A stretch of 64,000 nt of DNA from Candidatus Peregrinibacteria bacterium (GCA_016699515.1 CP064978.1:1054001-1118000); one strand, 5' to 3'; positions 10,101 through 20,863 are shown, numbered from the stretch's first letter. The notes: a model not told the origin generated them from the sequence alone. Made by a program: numbers and translations.

Positions 10101-10436
10101 CTTTTGAGGTAGAAGACTGCGATCCACATAACTTTGCACAAAATAAGCGTCAACACAGTCGTGGGCGTAGGTGGCGTCGGCGTAAAAACACAGCACCGGC
10201 GTTGTGCCACCCAGTGCGGGAATGGGATAGGAATTTTGATCACGTTCAAAGGCTTCGATGGCATTGGCGATCGCCACCAGATCCGCTCTTACTTTACTAT
10301 CGACTCCAAAATTGCGAATGGAACTAAGACCCCAAATGGCTGTGCCGGTCAATACAACTATCAGGGTGACCACCACCAATAGTTCCACTAAACTAAAGCC
10401 GTTGCGACCTTTGAATGAATCGATGTTTATGTTCAT
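7126..10436 (-). CDS. Pilin-like N-terminus fused to a FecR domain and a long Ig-like region, one frameshift
   Basis: The ATG at 10436 starts a type IV prepilin leader: a short basic peptide with Gly13 and then FSLVELLVVVTLIVVL (14-29). A pseudopilin-like globular part with paired Cys follows (VLCFYADATYAHDC). Residues of about 195-330 form a FecR-type domain (EGDQIITGADGLVDLYLSDGS, then EFRVETTNSIAGVRGTEFSI). The frame breaks at about 9536 in a G-run, exactly inside that FecR motif; one added base restores it. The remaining 750 residues are Asn/Pro/Thr-rich with repeated beta-sandwich-like segments and end in a Cys-rich tail (TRVCLCE). The full product would be about 1,103 residues. It is probably exported by the type IV pilus or type II secretion-like machinery and displayed. 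The architecture is unusual. Confidence 0.8.
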
Positions 10437-10490
10437 GATGAGTTTTTATTTGGGGCTATTGTACACTTTTTTTGGGGATTGATCTATTTT

Positions 10491-12854
10491 TTAATAGAGG
10501 GTTTCAAGCTCAGGTGCTATCAGCATGCGACTTAACCCCGTGGCGCACGACCCGATGAGCGGCAAATGCACAGTATTTTTTACAAATGCCGTTTTTTCTC
10601 CTTCTTTTTCTAAGCTCGGGGAACAATTGATGTTTTCGTAAGCCTCAACGCCATTCACCCGTTTTTCTCTCCATCCCACTTGTTTTAAAAGGGTTTCGGG
10701 ATATTGCCCGGGATGTTCGATGAGATAACGAATGATGGCTTCGTGGTCATTGATGGATAGCGTTTTCGCTTTTGGGCTGGGCGAATCGGAATTTATGATT
10801 TGATGATAGGACTCGACCTCGCTTGGCTGCATGGGCAAAAAACTGCCGCGATAGATGACGACGCCGCTATTGGGATCGTTTTGTTTTGAGTCCGTTAAGT
10901 GCTTGGGGTATTTTAGGATGATTTCTCGCCGTTGAGTTTCCACTCTTTTTATAAACGACGGCCCGTCTTGTGGGCCCCAAGCGGACGGGTTTTTAGTGGT
11001 TTCCATGGGTCGGGGTGTGCATGAGAACGTGCCACTGCGGCTTGGTGATTGTACTTGCACCTGTTTGGGTTGCACACTGGTACAATCGGGAATGTAGTAG
11101 AGCAATCCTTCTGGCAAGTGAGCCCCCTGAACCATAAAAACGGTTTCTTGATTCATGAGTGCCGGAAGTGATAGCGGACTGACACTATTCACCCACCCCA
11201 GCTTGGGGACGGCAACGCGAATTTTGGTTTCAACTTTCCATCGTCCGCCTTTCTTATCTTTCAGCGTGATCGATAACTGGTCACGCTTGTCGGACTCTTT
11301 CATTAAAGGCGAAAAAACGCTTCGGGAATACGAGGGTGCAGGTTAATAGCAGATGGTCCTGCTTGCTGCGATCCACCTCTAAATCGGCACACTGCTCAAT
11401 GTGAGCCCCCATGAGCGTGTGAACTCCTTTTCCTGTTATGGTGAATGTTTCGCGTATGCCGTAGGTGGCTACGGCCGGATAGACACGCGCTATTTTGATT
11501 CCGTAATCCACACTGAAACTGGATTCTGCCAACGTATTGCCGGCGTGGTCTTTAATTACGATCGGTGATTCGATAACCCCCTCTCGTCGCTCCCCTTCTT
11601 GATACAAATGGCCAGGGATGGCGCATTGAACCATGAATACGGATGCACTGCGCAGTAGGTATTTCACTTCACCACAACCCGGAGATTCAAAAACAAGATC
11701 GCCGGTTAGGTTTTTTCCGGGAATGGTGAGTACTACAACCGAGCCGGGGGACGCCATTTGCATGGCATGCTCCGCTTCATCTAAATTCACCTGCGTTTTT
11801 TCTGGATTCGGCGTTGGCTGAACTTGAACTCGAAAGAACGTTTTTATGGCTTTTTCTTGTGCGCCGAGCCACATTGTTTCGTCGATTTGTAACCAACCGG
11901 TCCTTTCGCCTTCCGATCCGCTCATGGTGCAGCGAAATCGTTGCTCATTGGGATCGCGATTCCCTTCTTTTTCTAATGCCTGAGGATTCAAGCAGCTGTC
12001 CAATGCGAACTTCAATTCGCTCGGCAAATGGGCTCCTTTTACAGTAAAAACCACCTCTTGATTCGGTTGCACCACTAAAGGAGTGATGGAATGAATTTCG
12101 GGAATTCCAAAGGTTTTGCCGTCCCAGGCTTCGGGGGGCATTTTATAGTCGTATCGATAGCCGTAATCACCCCAATAATTATTGGTGTCGATGGAAACAC
12201 GGCTTGCTGAAAGATACTGGCCACTTTCATTAGCTGGTTCCGGGTATTCGATTTGGCCCATGAATGTTTTGATTGGATGTGCACCCTCATTTGTACGCGC
12301 CTCTAAATGCAAGTGCACTCCACTCACGGTGACCTCTTCCATTTTTCCATTAAGAGGATTTTCTTTTTGGAGCGTGCATGTTTGGCCAACGCTATGCCCG
12401 GTGCTCCCCATGTAACCAATAATCTGACCAGGGACCACCTCCTCGCCCACCTTTACCTGCAAACTGTTTTCGATCATATGCATGTACACGATTTTCGCTT
12501 CGCCCTTGGCCTGGGTGATGAGAAACGTTCCGCCCCTCCGTTATATCCCGTTTGATTGGCTGTGAGCACTTTCCCGCCATCGATCGCTAAAATGGGAACG
12601 CCGTAATTGCTGCATGAACTCGACCATCCTTGCCCCGATACTTGGATGTCATATCCGTTGTGCAACGGTTGATTAGCCTCATTTTTTAGCAGTCCGCGCG
12701 TAAAAATCACTTTTCCATACGGAACCGGAAAGGGAAAGATGCCAATTCGCTCATCGGATTGGGGCTGAAGTGCATGCGAAACGCCGGGCGTACTCAAGCT
12801 CAGCCCCACAATGAATAGCACCGCGAGCCACCATCGTTTGGGTCGCCATTTCAT
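10491..12854 (-). CDS. Secreted M23 (LytM-type) metallopeptidase with IPT-like repeats, two frameshifts
   Basis: The ATG at 12854 overlaps the stop of the upstream gene (ATGA). A signal peptide (about 1-30, WLAVLFIVGLSLSTPGVSHA) is followed by the peptidase: the HNGYDI zinc ligands at about 65-70, IVYMHM, the GYMGSTGHS turn and the HLHLE motif. Frame breaks occur near 12530 (GGGGCGG run) and near 11305 (T6 run); single-base corrections rejoin the parts. The rest is three or four repeats starting like IPEIHSITPLVVQPNQEVVFTVKGAHLP, an IPT/TIG-like pattern with Cys pairs. It probably cleaves peptidoglycan cross-links at the surface, with the repeats binding the wall or a partner. It forms one transcription unit with the two upstream genes. 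Confidence 0.75.
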
Positions 12855-14334
12855 TGGATCAAAGTTATGGAATGAATCATTGTATGATAAAAATCATCGC
12901 AAGTTCCCGGTGGAATTGGAATATTTCCATATTCGGCTTGTTCCACCAATACCTGCACTTGGATCAATTGATTTTTTGACTCAAAGTATAGTGTACGTGT
13001 TGCGAAATTTGGTGTCAGGTCACCGCCTAAAAAATACTGATAATTTTCTTCGTAGTTGTTAAAATCCACACCTGGATTGTTTGTGACGGACCGTAAGCTA
13101 CGCTCTCCCAAGCCAATTTCTTCTCCAAGCTTTTGCACATCGTACCAACTCTTTAAATCAGTCTCATTTTCATGAACCTGAATCCATGCTTCGCAGGATC
13201 GAGACTCTGATATTTTGAGGGCGGGCTGATCGGTGTATTCATCGATTTGAGAAGAAAAACGCCACTGAGGCTGTTTGTTTATTTGGATTCCCCAATCGCT
13301 AACCTTGATTTGATCATTTTGGACGGACACTAAACTTTTTTCATTCTTAATGGGCCAATATTTGGGTGCAGGAAAACGGTCCGGCTCATTGTATGAGATA
13401 CGCTTGGACTCCAACTCTCTTGGAACAAACTCCATCATCTTGAGCACATCTAATTCTAAATGATTGTCGTAACAGATCTGGGGGGAGGCGTATTTAAGTT
13501 TAATGACATAACTATCGATCTCATTGGAGAGTTTGATCGGTTGATCTAAACCTACATAAATCTCTCTTTCAGGATTGTGTTCAGCCATCGGTTCAGGGTT
13601 GGTGGCCATGACAACGTAGTGTTTGCCAAATTCAATTGCTTCCCGTTCTGTATATTCACTGAGCAATGTGCCCCGCTCAATAATTTTGAGTTCACACCTT
13701 TGTCCGTCCACTTTTTTTGAAACAATTAAATTCGGTGCTTTTCTGTATTTTAAAGGGCTATTCGTATTGTCGTCGACTTCGTAAAACCATTCCGCTTTGT
13801 AACCCGGTTCCAGCTTTAAAATAAATCCATCCAAAGTGACATCCACAATGGTGCGACCTGTGGAGGCTTCGCGGTAAATATAATTGAGGCTTTCACTCAC
13901 ATCGCCACTTGCCCAATCGGTTCCATAGCGCTCATCGGGAATGGTTTCCAGGCTGTAAAAATCCACATCCCATAATTTGAGAGCGTCCGGGGGTAATTGT
14001 GTTAGTCTGGGGTCTTCCTGATTCACTTCCCCGTAATTTTCGGGCCATCCATCGATATCTAATGCCGACTCCTTTATTTCTGCCCAACAGCAATCGACCT
14101 GCTCCGATTCGGGCTGATTGTAATCGTCGGGCTCCACAGGATTGTATTCGATGACTCCATGATCCTCTAAGGGTGTTTTGACGTATAAATTGACCTTTTG
14201 CGTTCCCACATCCAATAATTGTTGGCCCACCGGACGGCCGGCCCATCCATAGGGAACCATGAGGCCCAGGATGATTAGAGGTATTGGAATGATAAAAACG
14301 GGTTTTTGTACCAGGGCTTTGGATTTGATTTCAT
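12851..14334 (-). CDS. Exported protein of unknown function
   Basis: I do not recognise the family. A membrane-targeting segment (VFIIPIPLIILGLMVPYGWAG) precedes the mature part. The best start is the ATG at 14334, which needs a one-base frame change in an A-rich stretch near 14315-14325; the first in-frame ATG without it is at 14260. The roughly 460-residue mature part is acidic, rich in Tyr/Trp and beta-strand patterns, with several Cys (VDCCWAE, SCEAW, GTCDDFY) and no evident catalytic motif. It lies 12 bp after the SLH-protein gene and overlaps the M23 peptidase start by 4 bp, so it is probably co-transcribed and part of the same envelope assembly. Confidence 0.6.
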
Positions 14335-14346
14335 AAGTGCATGAGG

Positions 14347-16242
14347 TTAAAAATATTGGTTAATTTTAAAATGATTTAAAGACCAAAATCTCATGACCGC
14401 CGCCGCATGCCCCGATACGAGTGCCGGAATATTTTTTAGCGCTTTTTTGCAAGCGGAAAGGGGGCGGTCTTGCAGGAGTGGCTCGAATTGACGAGCGGTT
14501 TGAATGGCCTGATCCAACCCAATTTGCATTAGCATTTTTAAGGCCGGCGGGTGTCCACTTTGCCAAATTTCGCGCACGGCATTGGCGTAATTCATGGATT
14601 GGTACTGCTGAATGAGCGCCTGTTGCACTGAAGTTATTTCGCATTGCTCCGGCGCCGCGTCGGTTTGCGCATCGTAACCATCCAACAGGTCGTCCAAAGG
14701 AACCCAACACTGTTTTTTGCCATTGGTGGCCGCATTCCACGAATGCCCCATGGTGGCGAACGCACCCAATTCAGAATCCTTGCTGATGGAATATTCTTTA
14801 AATGCGATCACGGAGCACTGCGCTAGCGACTTTGCCTCACAACAACGGCCCGCCTTATTTTGAACAATCAAATCGGCCATACTCCAGCCGGCCCGACTGT
14901 GCTGTTGATACACGGGCTCCTTTTGATTGGATGGCTGATCTTCTGCCGGCGCTTGTTTTGGGTTGGCCTCTTTAGCCCAATCATTTAAAAAAGCTTCGAT
15001 GTTTTGAGGATCCATTTGGTTTTCAACTTCGTTCCATGGATCCGGCTCGGCCGCTAGATCGACCCAACTTGCCAACCGGGGTTCAAAAAAATACGGTTGA
15101 TCGACGCCCGCAAACCCGTTGCTGGTGGCATCATTGATTGTGGGGTCTTCTTTTGGCACCGGGTTTACTTCGGGGTAGTCCATGCTGATGGCAAAAAACC
15201 GCGCTGCTTCTTTTCGTGTTAAGTTTCCCATTAAAAAATCGGCGCGTGCCGCGGGACTACCACCTTGTGGAAACAGCGAACAATCGTTTGCAAAAAAGTC
15301 CAATCGGTCGGCGAGCACGGCATAATCCAACAACCGTTTGGCTCCTTCGGGATCGGTATCGGCCCCTGCCTGTTTTAATAGATCGCTTTCGGCTGCCACC
15401 AAACATTTGGGATAATGTGAGCCGCGAGCATCGGCCAATGCGCTCAACCGTTGAAAGCGCGCATCGTTTTGCGGCGGTATTTCTCCATCATCCACCAGTA
15501 ACATTTTGAGCGCGTGCCACCGCTTGATCGGCTCATCGGGCCTAAACGATCCATCGTCATATCCATGAATAAACCCACGATACGCAGCGTAGTACACAAA
15601 TTGGCTATACCAAGGCGTGCACCGGGATTCCATTGACTGTTCATCATCGGCGGTGGGTGCATCGCAATCAAACTCTTTCCCGGGCACATCGGTAAACTCA
15701 CCGCCATTTGTGTTCAATTTATTACACACATTTTTTACCCCTAAAATCGCTTGCGCATAGGCATTGCTACACGAGAAAAAAGGAGCGAGCAAGTCGTTGA
15801 TCGCGAAGCGAAAATCCAACTGCTTTCCTTCGTTTTTTCCCGCCTCTTTTGCAAACTCGTCGCTCAGGCCCGTCGCATCGCGCGGGCGGTACGTGCGGCG
15901 ATATTCCCCCAAAGGGCGATGCGTAAAATGTATGTTTTTGTCTGCAACCTCGCTTGCGGTTGGTGCCGTTACGCGATAGATCTCCATCAGGCGCGACACC
16001 GTGGTCAATTTGGCTAATTCGGCACGGGTTAGCCATGCATTTGGCTCAAAATCCATTGACCCATTGGCTCCGCTACTCCGTCCATCAATCAAGTGATACT
16101 CGTACAATCGGTTGATATGGGGTGAAAACCGAGGGTCGTCACTTACATCAACAAACGGTCCAGCCGCTGCCGGCCGTACCATAAACGAGCCAACCAATAA
16201 CGTCAGCACAAGCCCTACCCTGATTGTTTTTCTGACACCCAT
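14347..16242 (-). CDS. S-layer-homology (SLH) domain protein
   Basis: The product has 631 residues and a signal peptide (GLVLTLLVGSFMVRPAAA). An SLH motif starts at about residue 29 (FVDVSDDPRFSPHINRLYEYHLIDGR... FEPNAWLTRAELAKLTT). A second, more complete SLH copy lies at about 210-255 (YAAYRGFIHGYDDGSFRPDEPIKRWHALKML). SLH repeats bind secondary cell-wall polymers. A third, degenerate one may lie at 330-355 (LTRKEAARFFAISM). The C-terminal half has many Cys, Gln and Ala and no known fold. It leads an operon-like run on the minus strand (16242 to 10491). It may anchor the associated M23 peptidase and the unknown protein to the wall; this is inferred from context. Confidence 0.8.
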   Translation of the reverse strand: MGVRKTIRVGLVLTLLVGSFMVRPAAAGPFVDVSDDPRFSPHINRLYEYHLIDGRSSGANGSMDFEPNAWLTRAELAKLTTVSRLMEIYRVTAPTASEVADKNIHFTHRPLGEYRRTYRPRDATGLSDEFAKEAGKNEGKQLDFRFAINDLLAPFFSCSNAYAQAILGVKNVCNKLNTNGGEFTDVPGKEFDCDAPTADDEQSMESRCTPWYSQFVYYAAYRGFIHGYDDGSFRPDEPIKRWHALKMLLVDDGEIPPQNDARFQRLSALADARGSHYPKCLVAAESDLLKQAGADTDPEGAKRLLDYAVLADRLDFFANDCSLFPQGGSPAARADFLMGNLTRKEAARFFAISMDYPEVNPVPKEDPTINDATSNGFAGVDQPYFFEPRLASWVDLAAEPDPWNEVENQMDPQNIEAFLNDWAKEANPKQAPAEDQPSNQKEPVYQQHSRAGWSMADLIVQNKAGRCCEAKSLAQCSVIAFKEYSISKDSELGAFATMGHSWNAATNGKKQCWVPLDDLLDGYDAQTDAAPEQCEITSVQQALIQQYQSMNYANAVREIWQSGHPPALKMLMQIGLDQAIQTARQFEPLLQDRPLSACKKALKNIPALVSGHAAAVMRFWSLNHFKINQYF

Positions 16243-16369
16243 GCGCTGCGCATTAAAAATTGGTGATCAGAAAGGCAAACTTGTAAGCGATCATATCGCA
16301 GGCCGTTTGGTGGGTCAACTCATCCCGGCTTTTTTCTGACTAGACTGTTTGGACGCGATATTCAAAGTT

Positions 16370-16446
16370 ATTAAAAAATCATTAAATCTTTTATTTAATC
16401 TATATTTTTTTGCTCAACGCCGTTATGATGGGTGGGTTTTATTTGG
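16370..16446 (+). repeat. 77-bp cassette left-end repeat, copy 2 (promoter and operator)
   Basis: It matches 3131-3207 at 75 of 77 positions. It keeps the inverted repeat ATTAAAT-N5-ATTTAAT (16381-16399) and the TATGAT hexamer (16424-16429). The sequence to its left, upstream of the SLH gene, is unrelated to that left of copy 1. Confidence 0.8.
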
Positions 16447-16460
16447 ATAGCATAAGGCGG

Positions 16461-17198
16461 ATGAAAAATGGAGGAAAGGGGCCTGACGATTTGCCTCTTT
16501 ATATGACTGATCAACCTGAATTGTTGCGGCGCACGTTGAACAATCGACTAGGAATTGGTGCTCATTTTGATAATCGTACATGGCGACTGGGACAACCTGA
16601 ATTAAGCAATGCTGGTGGTGAACAACTTCTCACTTTGTTCGGTCATGAAGTTATGTCGAGCTTTGAGACCCCTTATATGCGGGCACTGGCTGAAATTGTT
16701 ACACGTACGCGAGGAAATGTTTTAAATATTGGTTATGGGCTTGGCATTGTTGATCGATTTATCGAAGAATTTCGTTCGACCCGAACCTTTGGGAAACATG
16801 TTATAGTTGAGCTGAACGAGTCACTCGCACAACAGGCGCAAATTGATTTCCCCCAATGTACAGTGATCAATGATGATTGGAGGGCCTATCTAAAACAGGT
16901 TGAACCCGGGCAATTTGGCGGTATTGTTTATGATGGTTACCCGCTCAAGCCAGATGAAATTCATCGTGATGGAATTGAATTTATTAATACTTTGTTTGAA
17001 CTTGGAATTCCGTGCCCTGGCACTATACTAACGTTTTATGCTGATACGGTTGATAGTCTGGGAAATGAATTTGTGGATTATCTTAAATCAAAGGGGGTAC
17101 AGTCAATCGATCAGATTCAAGTAAAAGTTGAGAGACCACATCGTTCGGTGCAGTATTGGGATTATGATCACTTTGTTGCACCTATTATCACTTGTTAA
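16461..17198 (+). CDS. Guanidinoacetate/arginine-methyltransferase-like SAM enzyme (cassette 2)
   Basis: The ATG at 16461 follows an AAGGCGG site; an in-frame ATG at 16428 overlaps the -10 hexamer and is less likely. The product of about 245 residues has a class I SAM fold: motif I VLNIGYGLGIVDRFI, the acidic loop HVIVELNE, VINDDWRAYL, and GIVYDGYPL, a pattern close to GAMT and RMT2-type guanidino methyltransferases. The core is unrelated in detail to the methyltransferase in cassette 1. The frame is intact. It overlaps the convergent regulator by 11 bp. The substrate is inferred to be a small guanidino- or amine-containing compound, but the sequence does not show it. Confidence 0.75.
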   Translation: MKNGGKGPDDLPLYMTDQPELLRRTLNNRLGIGAHFDNRTWRLGQPELSNAGGEQLLTLFGHEVMSSFETPYMRALAEIVTRTRGNVLNIGYGLGIVDRFIEEFRSTRTFGKHVIVELNESLAQQAQIDFPQCTVINDDWRAYLKQVEPGQFGGIVYDGYPLKPDEIHRDGIEFINTLFELGIPCPGTILTFYADTVDSLGNEFVDYLKSKGVQSIDQIQVKVERPHRSVQYWDYDHFVAPIITC

Positions 17199-17961
17199 CC
17201 AATGGATGTGTCCAAAGCATTTCAAATGTAGCCTCATGTATTTTACTTAAATACTCATCTTCGATTATCAGCGCAAAGGCACCGCGTTGATCAAAGCTCA
17301 TACAATGCATATTTGAACCAAATAAATTAACTTCTGAATTAATCGCGGGGAATATATTTTGTGGAACAAATTTTATTTCACTTAAGTATTTTGTCTCGTT
17401 GTTTTTATAGTCTTGAGACGTTACTGATTCTGCGGCTAAATTTCTACTTTTTATTTTCTTCTTTATTCTTTTGGGTAAATACTCTTCCTCAAAAAATTCA
17501 TGCATTTCATTGGCAATATTTTCTTCGGAACAAAAATGCTTTTAATCGTATTTCCTTGTTCACACATATCCAATACGTCCCGATAAGAATTCTTTACCCT
17601 CCCACCCTTTATAAAACCTAACCTTGGGCAGTAAAGTGCTGGGGTCGATCATGGCATTAAGACTACCGATGATGCGGTTGACCTTTTCTTGTTGGCTATT
17701 TAATTGGTTGCGCTGTTCTTCCAACAAATTGGCGAGTCGCTCCGGTGGCTCGGGCACATACACATAGGTTTGGTCTTTTTTTGGTTGGCGGGCGATGCCA
17801 CGTTTGACCATTTGTTCGCAGTGGTAGGTGGCGGTGGTGCGTGATAAAGAGACCTTGCGGGCTAGGGTGCTTACGTGGGCTTGTCCTAGGGGGAGGAGGG
17901 TAAGATAAATAGCGGCTTCTTTGGGGTGGAATCCTAGGTCGATTAAAGTTGAATGAACCAT
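17188..17961 (-). CDS. TrmB-family HTH transcriptional regulator (cassette 2), two frameshifts
   Basis: The HTH half (1-58) is identical to the regulator of cassette 1, and the linker is similar (KKDQTYVYVPEPPERL). Breaks near 17595 and near 17540 interrupt the frame. Correcting each by one base gives KVRFYKGWEGIKNSYRDVLDMCEQG, then FCSEENIANEMHEFFEEEYLPKRIKKKI and a sensor domain ending at 17188 (FPAINSEVNLFGSNMHCMSF...AFALIIEDEY...FEMLW). The sensor half is homologous to copy 1 but strongly diverged. Identical DNA-binding parts with different sensors suggest both proteins read the same operator in response to different ligands. Two breaks raise the chance that this copy is decaying. Confidence 0.75.
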
Positions 17962-18072
17962 ATACTTAGTTAAAGGTGAAACAAGTAAATGGGATCAGCA
18001 ACTTACGGTGAGGGGGGCAAATGGGAAAGAGTTTATTTTAGTTTTTTTTGGGGTTTTGTCAAATGGAAAATT
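17736..18072 (-). repeat. ~337-bp cassette right-end repeat, copy 2
   Basis: It corresponds to 4882-5217. The right boundary falls exactly at the stop codon of the P-type ATPase (18071-18073), so the cassette abuts that gene without a spacer. Confidence 0.85.
18035..18062 (-). promoter_or_regulatory. Promoter of the cassette 2 regulator
   Basis: TTGACA (18062-18057), 16 bp, TAAAAT (18040-18035) on the minus strand; the same sequence as in cassette 1. Confidence 0.6.
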
Positions 18073-20863
18073 AATCTTTGATCTTTTCAATCCCCTTTCG
18101 AAGTTCGTGCCATGCTAAAAATACAGCTGCTCCAATAACAGGATACAACCAATCATTGAGTGACATTGGCGCGAACCCGAACCATATGGCGATTGAGGGC
18201 AAATAGATCAACGCGGCAACGGCGGCGATCGAAATCAAAAAAGATCCCCACAAAAAGCCGTTGGTCAGCAAATAGCCTGTAAAAATAGTGCGATTGGTGC
18301 GGCGCGACAGGATGTTCATGAATTGGCAAAGAATGATGGCGCTGTAGGCGGCGGCCCGTGCGGCTTCGGTAGTGCCGGTGCCCCGCGTGTATACCATAAT
18401 GAACGCAAAAAATCCTGCGGCCCCCATCCAAAATCCATAAAAGATCAAATTCATTATGCTGTGCCGGTTGATGATGTGTTCGTCGAGCTTGCGCGGCTCT
18501 TCACTCATTAAATCTTTGTCACCGGGGTCAAAGGTTAGTGCGGTCAGCGGTAGCATTTCCCCCACCAAATCGACTGCTAAAATTTGCACCGCTGTAATGG
18601 GGGCCGGCAATCCAAACGCAATTCCCACAAAGCCGAACAGCACGCAAACGAGTTCTCCGTTGTTGGAGGTGATGGAGGATAAAATGGTTTTTTTAAGATT
18701 TTTAAAAATCGTGCGCCCCTCTTTGATGGCGCTCACAATCGTAGCAAAGTGATCGTCTAAAATGATCATTTCGGCCGCTTCTTTGGCTACTTCGGAACCC
18801 ATTTTTCCCATCGCGATGCCAATGTCGGCTTTTTTTAAGCTCAAGGTGTCGTTCACACCATCGCCGGTTACCGCCACCACATGACCCATTTCACCAAACA
18901 CTCGTACCAATCGGTATTTATCGTCGGGTGATACGCGGGCAAAAATGACCGAGCGATGATGAGTGAGCGCTTTTAATTGTTCATCAGTTTTTCGTTTAAT
19001 GTCGTCTCCGGTGTACATGGGCAAATCGCTTTCTCCATTTTTTAATCCAATTTGCTTGCCGATTGCGTAAGCGGTTTCGGCGTTGTCTCCGGTAATGATC
19101 ATCACTTTAATATGAGCGCGATACGCCGCGTCGATCGCCTCTTTCACGCCGGTGCGGGGTGGGTCGATCATCGCCATTAGCCCGGCAAAAACAAATTGAG
19201 ATTCAACCGCATCCGGAGGTTGCGCATCATTCACCGCCCCCTCGTTGGGAAAATCCCGATAGGCCAGCGCGATCACTCGCAGTGCTTGTGCACTGTATTC
19301 TTGAGCTTTGTTTAGTATTTGCTGCCTTAAGGATTCGTCCAAAGGTTTTAGTTGTCCGTTTAGATTAACCTGGCTGCACACGGCCAACACAGTTTCGACC
19401 GCCCCTTTCATGTAGCCGATCACCTTTCCTTTGTGTTTTCGTACAATAGTCATGCGCTTGCGAACGCTGTCAAAGGTGTATTCCGCCAAACGCTCAAAGT
19501 GATCCTCTCTTTCGTTCGGATCGAGCCCGGCTTTCATGAGCACCGTACAAAAAGCAGCTTCGGTTGGGTCTCCCAAGGCGTACCAATTGGCGTGATTTTG
19601 ATCGGGTGGATTCACTCGCCCATTGGACGCTAAAAAGCCATCTTGAAATACCCCTTTGAATGTCAGGAGCGTTTTGGCGTCCACCACTTTGCCTTTGGGG
19701 TCCAAAAAACTGCCTTTTGGCTCGTATCCGATGCCGGTGACATGGTATTCACGATCGATTAAATACACCTGCGTGATGGTCATTTCGTTCTGTGTGAGCG
19801 TTCCGGTTTTATCCGAGGCAATGAGTGTGGTGGACCCGAGCGTTTCTACCGCGGATAGTTTTTTTACCACCGCCTTTTTTTTGGCCATCCGCCCCACCCC
19901 CAAGCTCAGGGCCACCGAAATTTGGGCCGGAAGGCCTTGGGGAATACAAGCGGCCGCGACACTGATGGCGAATAAAATGCTGAGTTGAATTGCATTAAAC
20001 CAGCCGGTATCCGCATGAGTGGTGAGCAATAAATTCACCACAAACAATCCCATGGCGATCATGCCGGCAATTTTGGTGAGCATTTTAGCCAACTCATTCA
20101 GCTCACGCTGCAAAGGGGAAAGGCCGGTTTCGATTTGGTCGCTGGTTTTGGCAATGCGCCCAATGGCGGTATTCATGCCAGTGCCGTACACCAACGCATA
20201 CGCATTGCCGCTGGCTACGGTAGCCCCCATGAACACACAATTGTCTTGGTTGGTGACCGTGGTGACTTCGTGGATAATCCATTCGGCCACTTTTTCTTGC
20301 GGAACCGATTCACCGGTTAAGATAAAGTCGTTGGTGGCAAAATGATTGGTTTAAATCAAACGACAGTCGGCGGGAATCGCCGAGCCTTCTTGTAAATAGA
20401 TTAAATCGCCGGGAACAAGCTGCGCCTCGGGAATTTCTTTTTTTAGCCCATCTCGAATGACGGTTGCATTGGCTTTGACCATTTTTTTTAGTGAATCCAA
20501 AATTCGCTCCGCCTTGAATTCTTGATAAAACCCAATCACGGAATTGGCGAAGACGATCACGAGCAGAATGGTCCCTCCGCGAGAATCGCCCAGATAATAG
20601 GCCAAAAGCGCTGCCACAATGAGCACCACAATCATTAAATCTTTGAATTGATCCAAAAATCGCAGCACAATCGATCGCCGAGCTGTTTCTTGCAGTTCGT
20701 TCGGTCCATAGAAGCCAATTCTGTTTTCGGCTTCGCGTGCGCTTAGCCCGTTTTCCGGGTGAGTTTTGAGCGAAAGAACCGCTTGATCGACCGAAAGCTG
20801 ATACAAGAATGGTTGTGATTTTTTTGCCTGAGCCATAGCATTTTTTGTTTTCTTTAGGCTCAT
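18071..20863 (-). CDS. P-type cation (Ca2+-like) ATPase interrupted by an in-frame TAA
   Basis: The product would be about 930 residues, with the full P2-type layout. It has an N-terminal cation-ATPase domain (NGLSAREAENRIGFYGPNEL), a transmembrane pair, an actuator domain, the DKTGTLTQNEM phosphorylation motif, nucleotide-binding residues, TGDGVNDTLSLKKADIGIAMG, and six C-terminal helices. In the actuator domain the frame reads CRLI-stop-TNHFATNDFILTGES. The TAA at 20353-20351 is in phase with both halves and sits where family members usually carry Glu (GAA). The rest is intact for 740 codons, so this is a substitution-type nonsense change or a base error, not a frameshift. If real, the gene is dead or read through. 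The transported ion (Ca2+ or Mn2+) is inferred from resemblance to SERCA/PMR1 pumps. Confidence 0.85.
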
